This document shows positions 9,886 through 19,925 of a stretch of DNA of 64,000 nucleotides, piece by piece. How positions within the stretch are numbered: the first letter of the stretch is position 1; every line of letters starts with the position of its first letter. A model generated the notes under the pieces. It was not told the origin of the DNA and ran no database searches. It worked only from the letters and a program-made list of their open reading frames with translations. Position numbers and translations under genes: made by a program. Origin of the DNA: Lacrimispora defluvii (GTDB lineage Bacteria; Bacillota; Clostridia; Lachnospirales; Lachnospiraceae); the NCBI GenBank assembly GCA_013036995.1, contig JAAOXG010000012.1, positions 1 through 64,000 of the forward strand. Direction: 5' to 3'.

Positions 9886-10806
9886 TCATTCTTTTTTGCT
9901 TTCTTTTGACTGGGCGTACTTTTTCGGTGTAATTCCAGTCATTTTCTTAAATACTGAGATGAAATGGCTGTCACTGTTATAGGAAAGTGCCAGCGCAACA
10001 TCTGTCACAGAGTGTCCTTCCTTTAACAGAGCCTTTGCTGCAATGATCTTCTGGTTTGCCACATACTGAGTCAGGGAAAAGCCTGTCTCCTTTTTAAAAT
10101 AGTGGCTCAAATAATAGCGGTTCATATAAAACCGGCTGGAAATCTCATTTAAATCCAGTCGTTCTTCCACATGAGATGCAATATACTTCTTTAGCTGTTC
10201 AATTCTGTCCCGGTAAAGAACGGGATCTTTAAATTCCTCTTCCGGTTTTTCTACAAATTCCGGAGCCGGTTTGTTTTTCTCCCTTTCCATAAAAAACTGG
10301 TACATCTCATTAATGGATGCAATCAGCTCCAATATGGAAAGCTTGATTCTCACCGTTGATTCAGCCCTGTCTCTGTTCTGGGAATGAATGCTCTGCTCTA
10401 TTTTTTCAAACAGTTTTTCTACTTTCTGAAGGTTCTCCCCGCACAAATGAAGACGATGCAGGAAAGGATCAGGACGGTTCTCAAAATAGCGGGAGAAGTC
10501 GTAATGAAACACCTCTGCCATCATGGTTAACAGCTCCGGCTCAAACATGAGGACATACCTGTAATAGGTCTTCCCCGCGGCACCGCTGGTGCGGTGATAT
10601 TCTTTGTTGTTAATGAGAAATAAGTCTCCCGATCTTACATGATACGTGCGGTTTCCAACTTCCATCAAAGCCCCGTCTGTAAGAAACAGAATAATTTCAT
10701 ACTGGTTGTGAAAGTGAAACCCCTGCATAGCCCAGTTTTCAGAGCCTCCATGAAAATAATACAATGAGTCAAATTCTTCAAAAAAAACCCGTTCTTTCAT
10801 CTCCAC
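9886..10806 (-). CDS. AraC-family transcriptional regulator
   Basis: A 306-residue regulator with an N-terminal cupin sensor domain (HFHNQYEIILF, GDLFLINNKEYHR) and a C-terminal double helix-turn-helix of the AraC/XylS type (about 205-300). The ending, FISVFKKMTGITPKKY, is family-typical. The GTG start is 8 bases from an AGAAGG site that overlaps the upstream gene's stop; an ATG two codons in is an alternative. Being inside the operon, it is probably its own oligosaccharide-responsive activator. Confidence 0.9.
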   Translation of the reverse strand: MEMKERVFFEEFDSLYYFHGGSENWAMQGFHFHNQYEIILFLTDGALMEVGNRTYHVRSGDLFLINNKEYHRTSGAAGKTYYRYVLMFEPELLTMMAEVFHYDFSRYFENRPDPFLHRLHLCGENLQKVEKLFEKIEQSIHSQNRDRAESTVRIKLSILELIASINEMYQFFMEREKNKPAPEFVEKPEEEFKDPVLYRDRIEQLKKYIASHVEERLDLNEISSRFYMNRYYLSHYFKKETGFSLTQYVANQKIIAAKALLKEGHSVTDVALALSYNSDSHFISVFKKMTGITPKKYAQSKESKKE

Positions 10807-10818
10807 AACCAGTCCCTT

Positions 10819-11916
10819 CTAATGCCAAGCAGTATTCATAGCTTCTTGCAGCACCAGTGTTACAAGTGCCTGTCCATAGGTCATCGGGCAGCACGGGATT
10901 GTCTTATAAAATTCTCCGTTAAGCCCGATAGGAGTTCCATAGGAAACATTTTTAACAGTACCATCTTCATCAATATAATCTAAAAGATTTTTCATTCCCA
11001 GCTGGATCAGCTCATGATAATCTTCTTTCCTTAATATTCCAAGGCGCACTCCTTTCATAATTCCATACAGGAATGCAGCGCTGCAGGATATCTCTATATA
11101 GGAAGAATCATCATCTATAATGGTATGCCATAAACCGGTTTTGGGATCTGCATACCGTTTCAGCGCATCCACCTGATTTTTATAAACACTTAAGAAATAC
11201 CGCTTCAGGCCTTCATCCATAGGAATGTCCTCCAAAAGCTCCATGATGACTATCGTGTACCAGCAGTTTCCTCTTCCCCATAGAACTTTACCGTAGTTAT
11301 CGTTTCTTTTAAAGTTAAAACCGTGGTAAAACAGCCCCTCTTCTTTGTTTAATAAGTATTTAATATGAGACAGGATCTGATAATTTGCCTCATCATAATA
11401 ATCCTTTCGGTTAAGAAGCTTACCGGCTCTCGCCAGAAACAGCACTGCCATAAACAGTGTATCAATGAGAATCTCATCATCATTGGCACTTCCCGTTATC
11501 ATATGCTGAAAGCAGCCATCTCCTGTCCGGATCAGCTTTTGATCTTTCATGATCCAGTCAGCCCAGTCCTTGATAAACTCCAGATATTCTGGTTTTCCCG
11601 TTCTTTCATATAGATAAGTAAGGGTGAGCATGGGAGATGTTGTATTCACATTCCGTTCTAGTATTCCCTCCCTGATCCGGCTATCATACCAGTCAATGAT
11701 GGAGTCGAGAATCTCCTGCCTCCCGCTTACTTCATAATACTTATAAAGGCCGAATATTCCCACTCCCTGGGGCCACTCCCAGCAATTAAAATCAATCAGG
11801 CTGATGGGGTATATTTCTTTCATGCCGTTATTTTTTAAAACCATCATTTTCTCTGATACCAGATTTAATTTTTCTTCTAATGTCTTCAAATCTATCACGT
11901 CGTCTTTTTCCTCCAT
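10819..11916 (-). CDS. GH105 unsaturated glucuronyl/galacturonyl hydrolase
   Basis: Cytoplasmic enzyme of the YteR/YesR type, which removes the 4,5-unsaturated uronic acid from oligosaccharides made by polysaccharide lyases. The 365 residues form the expected (alpha/alpha)6 barrel pattern. WEWPQGVGIFG, ILIDTLFM (Asp152, likely catalytic) and WGRGNCWY are diagnostic. No signal peptide is present, so imported oligosaccharides are its likely substrate. It overlaps the upstream gene by 22 bases. The ATG at 11916 has a modest AGAAGG site; a GTG at 11898 overlapping the upstream stop is a possible alternative start. Confidence 0.88.
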   Translation of the reverse strand: MEEKDDVIDLKTLEEKLNLVSEKMMVLKNNGMKEIYPISLIDFNCWEWPQGVGIFGLYKYYEVSGRQEILDSIIDWYDSRIREGILERNVNTTSPMLTLTYLYERTGKPEYLEFIKDWADWIMKDQKLIRTGDGCFQHMITGSANDDEILIDTLFMAVLFLARAGKLLNRKDYYDEANYQILSHIKYLLNKEEGLFYHGFNFKRNDNYGKVLWGRGNCWYTIVIMELLEDIPMDEGLKRYFLSVYKNQVDALKRYADPKTGLWHTIIDDDSSYIEISCSAAFLYGIMKGVRLGILRKEDYHELIQLGMKNLLDYIDEDGTVKNVSYGTPIGLNGEFYKTIPCCPMTYGQALVTLVLQEAMNTAWH

Positions 11917-14393
11917 CTGATTGTGCCTTCTACTGTCTGCGGATAATGGTATACAGCTTCCCCGTTGACCTTTAATATTGTTTCTTTCTCAAGAAGATAC
12001 TCTGTCCCATTTTCATCTGTAACTGAAGTGCTGGTTCCGTCCATAGTGATGACAAGTTTTTTGAAAGCTGAAAAAACATCATCAAGACTTTGGTCTTCTC
12101 CTAAGCTGCCTACCCGCACGACCCATACATTATCTCTGCCCTGGCTGATAAATTCACGGAATTGATTGGGGCCGTGTTCCTGTATGGTAAGTCCCTGAAG
12201 GGCTTTTACTGCAATATAGGCCCCGTCCTTTTCCAGCACCAGAACGCCATCTTCTCCCTTATAACGGGAAAATGCACTGATTGGAATGTAAGCATGAGTA
12301 TACCCAATTCTCTCTTCTTCCTCAATATGGAATCTTAAAACTGCAGTATTTTCAAATTGAGCACCAAGGGGAAGTACACCGTTACCTGCCCAGAAATTTG
12401 GTCTGCCGCTTCCATATGGAAACGCTTCTCCCGGGTGATTGATGAAGACCTGTGCCGTCTCATCAATTGTTGCCTGTAAGATATGCTCCTGATATCCCTT
12501 CTCAAATGGCTTAAAGCCCACCGCAGTGGATAAAAGAGCACGGTTGTTTTTATAAAGATAGAGATTGACGTGATTTTCGAATCCCTGTGTATTTTCAAAG
12601 ATCAGTTCTTCCTCTTCATCTATTACCGCATATTTTTTATACTCCATTGGAGGTTCATAATTTCCAAGTATGAGAGAGATGTAACCAATACAGGCTCTGT
12701 TCAGATACCCAGCATTATAAGCAACATAAAGCAGGGAGGTGGTACCCGCATTGTAATTTCCCTTCATCTCCTTTTCATAACTCCGGCCAAAGCTGGTCAT
12801 TACAGCCCCCTTGTGGGCGTTGACCGTCAGAGAATAGAATATCATATCCAGTGCCTTTTGGGCTTTTTTATGGAGCGGATTATCTTCCTCAGTCAGATTA
12901 TAAAGGGTGCCGATTCCAAGCACATCCACTGGAATATAGGCGTTGGAATTCCATTCTGTAATGAATTCCCGGAAAAAGTCGTCAAACCATTGATGCAGCA
13001 GCTCTTCTCCTCTTGCCTTTACCTCTGTCCCCGTCCTGCCACTGTTGGTAAAAATCCGGTCAGGCAGGTAGCTTCCGGTCAAATACTGACAGCAATGAAA
13101 AAGAAGTGCATGATTTTCGCTGAAAAACCACATCACATCATCCCCAGGTTCATCAATCCAGTATCTGTACTGAACCATGGTTTCTTCCAGAGCCTTCTTT
13201 AATGTGTCAGAAATACGGCTTTGGAACATCCGGTAAATGTAAATCATGATGATAAAATGAAAATCGGAACAGTCTTTTCTGCTTCTCACACCTTCCAGCT
13301 CTTCCATCAGAATCGCTTCTGCCCGCTGGCAATCCTGATTCATATAAAGCAAGGCTGCGGCTTTATATGTATTGTCAGGAGCAAAACGGATTACTGCATC
13401 CATTGCCAGTTTTCTGCGGATGCTGCTGTCCTCATTCCCTCTTAAGAGGAATTCTTCCCTCACCAGCTGATTCCCGATTTTTCTCTTTATGGAGATACCC
13501 TGATAGGTAAGTACAACAGTAAAATAATAATATCCTGGTGAAATGTCATCAGTATGGAACAGCTCCAGCCCTTTTTGTAAAGGCTCCATGGTATATTTTC
13601 TGGTTTTTATAAGCTTCCATGATTGTTCCATTTTTTCTATAAATTCACCCGGAGTTATTAAAACCTCCAGATCAAGAATCGTATCAAACGGATTGCTAAG
13701 ATTCATTTTTATAGATTCGCTGATATAAGCCTCTTTATCAAAGCTCATTGCGTTTAACATCTGCTCCATTTTTGTTAAAACGCTTTCATTTACCTCTTCT
13801 CCCACTGGAATCAGTATCTTTAAATCCGCACCTCCCAGCCGCTTCATTCGGAAATAGTAATCCGTATCCCGCTCTGCCAGATCATCAAGACAAACCACCA
13901 GTGAATTTTCCCCTTTTAAAAGAGGGATGGAAACTGTTGTTTTTTTAACCAGATTTCTGGTAAATGGTGTGAAATCGCAGATCAGCTGTTCATTTGCCCA
14001 TACTGTTAACCCGCCGCAAGTCTCCAGCTCAAAATCTATGGTGCTTGCTACATCAGACCAGAGCGTGGTAAAACCATACATTCTTAAATAAGTAGGACGG
14101 TAATAAAAGCCTGATCCATCAATTCCCGGATTTCCAAATGGGAAATATTGTTTTAGCTTATTGCCCTCTGACAGTTCTGTAAAATCAGGATAATCGGGAA
14201 TTTCCCGTCTCCGTTCCTCTAAGAATTCTTTCCTGCAGGGATTTTCATGAATGGCAAATCCTTTCTTCAGCCATTCATTTACTCTTCCGCTTAAGGTGGA
14301 TCTGGTAAACTCCCTGACCTGGGTATGAACCTCGCTTATGAGAAAGCGGTTTACAAATCCTTCCGCAAACAGCGGATATTCCAAGTACTTCAT
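11895..14393 (-). CDS. Large cytoplasmic protein of a sugar operon, probable carbohydrate-active enzyme
   Basis: I do not recognise the family with confidence. The 832 residues carry no signal peptide or membrane segment. The N-terminal third reads as beta-sandwich, with a GH2-like sugar-binding segment near residues 115-175. The middle (about 330-600) is helical, with WFFSENHALLFHCCQYLTG resembling the toroid segments of polysaccharide lyases and related enzymes. The C-terminal part is again beta-rich. It lies between the permeases and the GH105 gene in a tight operon, so it probably acts on the imported oligosaccharide. It could be a hydrolase, lyase or phosphorylase; the sequence alone does not decide. 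Confidence 0.6.
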   Translation of the reverse strand: MKYLEYPLFAEGFVNRFLISEVHTQVREFTRSTLSGRVNEWLKKGFAIHENPCRKEFLEERRREIPDYPDFTELSEGNKLKQYFPFGNPGIDGSGFYYRPTYLRMYGFTTLWSDVASTIDFELETCGGLTVWANEQLICDFTPFTRNLVKKTTVSIPLLKGENSLVVCLDDLAERDTDYYFRMKRLGGADLKILIPVGEEVNESVLTKMEQMLNAMSFDKEAYISESIKMNLSNPFDTILDLEVLITPGEFIEKMEQSWKLIKTRKYTMEPLQKGLELFHTDDISPGYYYFTVVLTYQGISIKRKIGNQLVREEFLLRGNEDSSIRRKLAMDAVIRFAPDNTYKAAALLYMNQDCQRAEAILMEELEGVRSRKDCSDFHFIIMIYIYRMFQSRISDTLKKALEETMVQYRYWIDEPGDDVMWFFSENHALLFHCCQYLTGSYLPDRIFTNSGRTGTEVKARGEELLHQWFDDFFREFITEWNSNAYIPVDVLGIGTLYNLTEEDNPLHKKAQKALDMIFYSLTVNAHKGAVMTSFGRSYEKEMKGNYNAGTTSLLYVAYNAGYLNRACIGYISLILGNYEPPMEYKKYAVIDEEEELIFENTQGFENHVNLYLYKNNRALLSTAVGFKPFEKGYQEHILQATIDETAQVFINHPGEAFPYGSGRPNFWAGNGVLPLGAQFENTAVLRFHIEEEERIGYTHAYIPISAFSRYKGEDGVLVLEKDGAYIAVKALQGLTIQEHGPNQFREFISQGRDNVWVVRVGSLGEDQSLDDVFSAFKKLVITMDGTSTSVTDENGTEYLLEKETILKVNGEAVYHYPQTVEGTIRWRKKTT

Positions 14394-14410
14394 GCTTTCT
14401 TTCCTCCCAT

Positions 14411-15244
14411 TTACTCTTTTACTCCTCCGGCTGTCATGCCGCCTATGATATGACTTTGCAATGTCACGAACACAATAATTACCGGAATCATGGATATAAC
14501 CGACATCGCCAAAAGGCTGTTCCAGTCAACCGAATATTCACCGGAGTAATTTGCAAGCGCAAGCTGAATGGTGTAACGTTCTTTGCTGTTGATTACCAGC
14601 TTGGGCCAAAGATAATCATTCCATCTCCACATAAAGGAGAAAATACAAAGCACAGAGATTACCGGTTTTGCCAGAGGAAGCATAATTCGCATTAAAATGC
14701 TGGTTTCCGACGCTCCGTCAATTCTGGCCGCTTCCATATAGGCATCCGGAATCCCTACATAATACTGTCTGACCAAAAACACGGCAGTAGGGGATGCCAC
14801 AGCTGGAATAATCAGTCCCCATAAGGAGTTGTAAAGACCTGTTGCCACGATTACCTTAAAAATAGGGATCATGATGACCTCCAGCGGAATCATCAGCGTG
14901 GCCAGTACAATACCAAATAAAATTTTATCCCCCTTAAACCGGTATTTAGCAAAGGCGTAGCCTGACATTACATTTACCACTATGGTAAGGAACGTGGCTG
15001 TAACACTGGTAAACACGGTATTAAAAAAATAAATTCCGAAATGCCCTTCTTCCAATGCCTTACTGTAATTGGAGAAGGAAGGGTTTTTCCCAATAAGGCT
15101 GGGCGGCCAGGAAAACAGCTCTCCCGTACTTTTAAAGGAGGAACCAATCACCCAGAGAATGGGAATCAGGAATAAAAAGGTGAGAACCAGCAAAATTGCC
15201 CATGTCACTCCGTTTAAGAAATATTTCCTGCCCTTAGTCTGCAT
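14411..15244 (-). CDS. Sugar ABC transporter permease, MalG type
   Basis: Second inner-membrane subunit of the importer, 277 residues with six predicted membrane helices. The EAA loop (MEAARIDGAS through LPLAKP) contacts the ATPase. A GTG at 15253 would extend it by three codons, but it lies in the AGGAGGTG ribosome site; the ATG at 15244 is 8 bases from that site. It overlaps the upstream permease by 11 bases. No ATPase gene is in the operon, so a shared MsmK-type ATPase elsewhere is expected. Confidence 0.92.
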   Translation of the reverse strand: MQTKGRKYFLNGVTWAILLVLTFLFLIPILWVIGSSFKSTGELFSWPPSLIGKNPSFSNYSKALEEGHFGIYFFNTVFTSVTATFLTIVVNVMSGYAFAKYRFKGDKILFGIVLATLMIPLEVIMIPIFKVIVATGLYNSLWGLIIPAVASPTAVFLVRQYYVGIPDAYMEAARIDGASETSILMRIMLPLAKPVISVLCIFSFMWRWNDYLWPKLVINSKERYTIQLALANYSGEYSVDWNSLLAMSVISMIPVIIVFVTLQSHIIGGMTAGGVKE

Positions 15245-16109
15245 CCTGCTCACCTCCTTTATTTACCTTAAACTGCACCACTGTAAACATTGCCAGCAGC
15301 ACAAACAGGATCATGGTCATCGCACTGGCATAACCCATCTGATTTTTTTCAAATCCGGTTTCCTGAATAGTCTGAACCATAAACTTAGTAGCACCTGCAG
15401 GTCCGCCCTGGGTCAGAGCATATACCAAAGGATATGTTTTTATGATCGTAACAGTGGATAAAACCAGAACCAGAAGGCTGGTTGGTTTTAGAAGCGGCAG
15501 CGTGATGTAGCGAAACTGATGGTAGAAACCTGCACCATCGATGCGTGCCGCCTCATAATAAGTTTCAGAGATAGCCTTAATTCCTGATATGAACATGACC
15601 ATGTAATAACCGGACATACTCCATGCAGTCACAAAGATTACCACACCCATGGAATAATTCTGATCCGTCAGCCATTTAACAGGAGAGTGTCCCATTACAG
15701 TGAGAAGATAATTAATGACGCCGAATTCTTCCCCCAGAAGGAACCTCCAGGTCAGTCCTACTATGATACTGGAAATCATGGTAGGCCAGTAGAAAACAGC
15801 CCGGAAGAAATCATTTCCTTTTCTGGCTCCCGACAATAACAAGGCCAGACTCATGGCTGATACATAGACAAGGGGAACCGAAACCCCGGTAAAGAAAATG
15901 GTACGGAGAAACGAATTCCAGAATCCCCGGTCTGAAAACAGCTTGATATAATTTTGAATCCCCACAAATATCTGAGGATTTATCCCATCCCACTTTGTCA
16001 GTGATATCCACAACCCATTTACTGCCGGAAAGAACAAAAACAGGCCGAATATAATTAAAGTAGGAGCAAGCAGCAGATAAGGGAATACATTCCGCTCAAA
16101 CTTCCTCAT
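15234..16109 (-). CDS. Sugar ABC transporter permease, MalF type
   Basis: First inner-membrane subunit of the importer, 291 residues with six predicted helices. The EAA motif is YEAARIDGAG through LPLLKP. The start follows AAGGAGGTAAAAAC. First gene of the six-gene operon reading toward 8.5 kb. Confidence 0.92.
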   Translation of the reverse strand: MRKFERNVFPYLLLAPTLIIFGLFLFFPAVNGLWISLTKWDGINPQIFVGIQNYIKLFSDRGFWNSFLRTIFFTGVSVPLVYVSAMSLALLLSGARKGNDFFRAVFYWPTMISSIIVGLTWRFLLGEEFGVINYLLTVMGHSPVKWLTDQNYSMGVVIFVTAWSMSGYYMVMFISGIKAISETYYEAARIDGAGFYHQFRYITLPLLKPTSLLVLVLSTVTIIKTYPLVYALTQGGPAGATKFMVQTIQETGFEKNQMGYASAMTMILFVLLAMFTVVQFKVNKGGEQDAD

Positions 16110-16132
16110 TGTTTTTACCTCCTTTTTTTATG

Positions 16133-16163
16133 ATTATAGCATTAAAAAAAAGAGAAAAATCAA
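16133..16163 (-). promoter_or_regulatory. Promoter of the sugar ABC operon
   Basis: A perfect TATAAT (16133-16138, minus strand) has TTGATT (16158-16163) 19 bases upstream. The spacing is long and the promoter weak, as expected for an activator-dependent operon. Confidence 0.45.
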
Positions 16164-16211
16164 GTTTAATTATGCAAATATTATAGAATATTGTCATTTC
16201 CATAAAAAAAC

Positions 16212-16237
16212 GCCCTGACAGAAAAACCTGTCAGGGC
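16212..16237 (-). terminator. Terminator after rpoC
   Basis: Perfect 10-base stem GCCCTGACAG / CTGTCAGGGC followed on the minus strand by a run of seven T. It ends the rpoB-rpoC transcript and separates it from the sugar operon. Confidence 0.92.
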
Positions 16238-16247
16238 ATCTTCATTC

Positions 16248-19200
16248 TTATTCTTCAATTTCACCTTCACTAATGGCTAAAATCTCATCTGCATCATCAA
16301 AATTGTCATCAGATAACAGAATCTCATCATCATCAGTTAAAAGGATCTCATCACTTTCCTCACAAGCAGCATCTGTGCTTAAGTTAATGGTACGGTAACG
16401 TTTCATACCTGTACCGGCAGGAATCGGCTTACCGATGATAACATTCTCTTTTAATCCGATTAAATGATCTACTTTACCGTTAATGGCAGCTTCAGTCAGA
16501 ACCTTAGTGGTCTCCTGGAAGGAAGCAGCTGACAGGAATGAATCGGTAGCCAGAGATGCCTTGGTGATACCAAGCATTACCTGTTTTCCGTCTGCCGGCT
16601 CTTTGCCTTCGGCAAGAAGGGCTTCATTTAAATCATTATAGTCAAGAACGTCCATAGAAGTTCCCGGAAGAACATCGCTGTCTCCGCTTTCTTCTATTTT
16701 GATCTTCTTAAGCATCTGTCTTACGATCATCTCAACGTGCTTATCATTGATCTCAACACCCTGCAGACGGTATACACGCTGTACTTCCTGGATCATATAA
16801 TCCTGTACGGCACGAACACCCTTAATCTTTAAGATGTCATGTGGGTTTACACTACCTTCTGTCAGCTCATCGCCGGCTTCCAGTACCTGACCATCCTGTA
16901 CCTTGATTCTGGAACCGTAAGGAATCAGATATGTCTTTGAATTTCCTGTTTCGTTCTCAGTAATGATAATTTCACGTTTCTTTTTTGTATCTTTAATGGC
17001 AACTACGCCGGGGAATTCTGCAATGATTGCAAGACCCTTCGGCTTACGTGCCTCAAAAAGCTCCTCGACACGGGGAAGACCCTGTGTAATATCGCCACCG
17101 GCAACACCGCCGGTATGGAACGTACGCATGGTCAGCTGTGTACCAGGTTCTCCGATTGACTGGGCTGCAATAATACCAACTGCCTCACCAACCTGAACCG
17201 GCTGTCCGGTTGCCATGTTGGCTCCGTAACATTTTGCACAGACACCCATATGGGATTTGCAGGTAAGAACGTTACGGATCTTAATAGAATCACGACCCAG
17301 CTTATTGAGCACCTTCATAACTGCTGCTGCACGTTTCGGTGTACACATATGGTTCGCTTTTACAATTACTTCTCCTGTATCCGGATCTGTAATGGTCTCT
17401 GCGATAAATCTACCTGTGATACGCTCTTCCAGACTTTCAATGGTCTCCTGTCCGTCTGTGAATGCCTTGATCTCCATAAACGGAATATCCTTGCCCTCAC
17501 AGCAGTCGATTTCTCTGATAATCATATCCTGGGATACGTCTACCAGACGTCTGGTCAGATAACCAGAGTCGGCTGTTCGAAGCGCTGTATCGGAAAGTCC
17601 CTTACGGGCTCCATGAGCAGAGATAAAGTACTCCAATACGTCAAGACCTTCACGGAAGTTTGACTTAATAGGAAGTTCGATGGTGTGACCGGTTGTATCT
17701 GCCATAAGTCCACGCATACCTGCAAGCTGTTTGATCTGTTTATCAGAACCACGGGCTCCGGAATCTGCCATCATGTAGATGTTGTTGTACTTATCAAGTC
17801 CTGTCAGCAGGTCATGGGTCAACTGATCATCGGTTGTTTTCCATGTGTCAATTACTTCTTTATAACGCTCTTCCTCTGTGATAAGACCACGGCGGAAGTT
17901 CTTTGCAATCTGGTCAACCGTTGCCTGGGCATCTGCGATCAGCTTTGGTTTGCTCTCCGGCACGGTCATGTCGGAAATGGATACTGTCATGGCTGCCTTT
18001 GTTGAATACCGGTAACCAATAGCCTTAATATCATCCAGGGTTTCAGCGGTCTGTACAGCTCCGTGAACGTTAATAACTTTTTCAAGGATCTGCTTACACT
18101 GCTTCTTGCCTACATGGAAATCGACTTCCATTAAAAGCTCATTGCCTGGAATGGAACGATCTACGAAACCAAGATCCTGAGGAACGATCTCATTGAATAT
18201 GAAACGTCCTACTGTGGACTCTACGACTCCGCTTAATACGGTACCATCAGGCATCTTCTTGGTGACTCTTGCCTTGATTCTGGAATGAAGGGTAACTGCC
18301 TGGTTTTCATAAGCAAGAATTGCTTCGTTAATGCTCTTGAATACCATTCCTTCTCCCTTGGCACCAGGTCTTTCCTGTGTCAGGTAATAGATACCAAGAA
18401 CCATATCCTGAGATGGTACTGCTACAGGACCACCGTCAGAAGGCTTTAACAGGTTGTTTGGAGAAAGCAGAAGGAAACGGCACTCTGCCTGGGCTTCTAC
18501 GGAAAGAGGCAGATGAACCGCCATCTGGTCACCATCAAAGTCGGCATTAAATGCAGTACAAACAAGAGGATGAAGCTTAATTGCCTTACCTTCTACCAGA
18601 ATCGGCTCAAATGCCTGGATTCCCAGTCTGTGAAGGGTAGGCGCACGGTTTAACATAACCGGATGCTCTTTGATTACGTCCTCTAAGACATCCCATACCT
18701 CTGTCTGAAGACGTTCTACCATCTTCTTCGCATTTTTAATGTTGTGTGCTGTACCATTGGAAACAAGCTCTTTCATAACGAAAGGTTTGAATAACTCAAT
18801 AGCCATCTCTTTTGGAAGACCGCACTGATAAATCTTAAGTTCTGGTCCTACTACGATAACGGAACGTCCGGAGTAGTCAACACGTTTACCTAAAAGGTTC
18901 TGACGGAAACGTCCCTGTTTACCCTTTAACATATCAGATAAGGACTTTAAGGCACGGTTTCCAGGTCCGGTAACCGGTCTGCCACGTCTGCCGTTATCGA
19001 TTAATGCATCAACCGCTTCCTGAAGCATACGTTTTTCATTGCGGACAATGATATCCGGTGCACCCAGCTCTAAAAGACGGGCCAGACGGTTGTTACGGTT
19101 AATAATTCTTCTGTATAAATCATTTAAGTCGGAGGTAGCGAAACGGCCGCCGTCCAGCTGTACCATAGGACGGATATCCGGAGGAATGACAGGAACAACT

Positions 19201-19907
19201 GTCATGATCATCCACTCTGGCAAGTTACCGGAGTTGCGGAATGCTTCCACAACTTCCAGTCTCTTGATAATTCTTGCACGCTTCTGTCCGGTTGCGTCCT
19301 TTAAGCCTTTCTTTAAATCCGCAGAATCTTTTTCAAGATCTATGGAATGAAGGAGCTCTAAAATAGCTTCCGCACCCATTCCCACGCGGAAGGAACCGTA
19401 ACCGTACTTATCCACTTCTTCTCTGTATTCTTTTTCTGATAAAACCTGCTTATACTGAAGACCTGTATTTCCAGCATCCAAAACAACATAAGAAGCAAAA
19501 TACAGCACCTTCTCCAGTGTTCTGGGTGAAATATCAAGGATCAGACCCATACGGCTTGGTATTCCTTTGAAATACCAGATATGGGAAACAGGAGCAGCGA
19601 GCTGGATATGACCCATACGTTCTCTTCTGACACTGGCCTTTGTTACTTCAACGCCGCATCGGTCACAGATAACGCCTTTATACCGGATCTTTTTATATTT
19701 GCCGCAATGACATTCCCAGTCCTTGCTTGGTCCGAAAATCCGTTCACAGAACAAACCGTCTTTTTCCGGCTTTAAGGTTCTGTAGTTAATCGTCTCAGGC
19801 TTTTTCACCTCGCCGTGGGACCAATCCAGAATTTTCTCCGGAGATGCCAGACCGATCTTTATGGCATCGAATGTCATCGGGTGGTAAGTTTCATTATTTT
19901 CAGGCAT
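16248..19907 (-). CDS. rpoC: RNA polymerase beta' subunit
   Basis: Catalytic subunit of RNA polymerase, 1219 residues. The magnesium site NADFDGDQ lies at 454-461 (Asp456, Asp458, Asp460). The N-terminal zinc site CHCG...CDRCG and the second zinc site C-(X)n-CAKCYG are intact. The C-terminal 35 residues are strongly acidic with three DEIL repeats. It starts 18 bases after rpoB. Confidence 0.98.
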   Translation of the reverse strand: MPENNETYHPMTFDAIKIGLASPEKILDWSHGEVKKPETINYRTLKPEKDGLFCERIFGPSKDWECHCGKYKKIRYKGVICDRCGVEVTKASVRRERMGHIQLAAPVSHIWYFKGIPSRMGLILDISPRTLEKVLYFASYVVLDAGNTGLQYKQVLSEKEYREEVDKYGYGSFRVGMGAEAILELLHSIDLEKDSADLKKGLKDATGQKRARIIKRLEVVEAFRNSGNLPEWMIMTVVPVIPPDIRPMVQLDGGRFATSDLNDLYRRIINRNNRLARLLELGAPDIIVRNEKRMLQEAVDALIDNGRRGRPVTGPGNRALKSLSDMLKGKQGRFRQNLLGKRVDYSGRSVIVVGPELKIYQCGLPKEMAIELFKPFVMKELVSNGTAHNIKNAKKMVERLQTEVWDVLEDVIKEHPVMLNRAPTLHRLGIQAFEPILVEGKAIKLHPLVCTAFNADFDGDQMAVHLPLSVEAQAECRFLLLSPNNLLKPSDGGPVAVPSQDMVLGIYYLTQERPGAKGEGMVFKSINEAILAYENQAVTLHSRIKARVTKKMPDGTVLSGVVESTVGRFIFNEIVPQDLGFVDRSIPGNELLMEVDFHVGKKQCKQILEKVINVHGAVQTAETLDDIKAIGYRYSTKAAMTVSISDMTVPESKPKLIADAQATVDQIAKNFRRGLITEEERYKEVIDTWKTTDDQLTHDLLTGLDKYNNIYMMADSGARGSDKQIKQLAGMRGLMADTTGHTIELPIKSNFREGLDVLEYFISAHGARKGLSDTALRTADSGYLTRRLVDVSQDMIIREIDCCEGKDIPFMEIKAFTDGQETIESLEERITGRFIAETITDPDTGEVIVKANHMCTPKRAAAVMKVLNKLGRDSIKIRNVLTCKSHMGVCAKCYGANMATGQPVQVGEAVGIIAAQSIGEPGTQLTMRTFHTGGVAGGDITQGLPRVEELFEARKPKGLAIIAEFPGVVAIKDTKKKREIIITENETGNSKTYLIPYGSRIKVQDGQVLEAGDELTEGSVNPHDILKIKGVRAVQDYMIQEVQRVYRLQGVEINDKHVEMIVRQMLKKIKIEESGDSDVLPGTSMDVLDYNDLNEALLAEGKEPADGKQVMLGITKASLATDSFLSAASFQETTKVLTEAAINGKVDHLIGLKENVIIGKPIPAGTGMKRYRTINLSTDAACEESDEILLTDDDEILLSDDNFDDADEILAISEGEIEE

Positions 19908-19925
19908 GAGCGGTTCTCCCTTCTA

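Noticed and set aside
12570..13202. 210-codon open frame antisense to the 832-residue protein gene
   Set aside because: Low-complexity product and no start signal; the reverse strand has the coherent protein within a tight operon.
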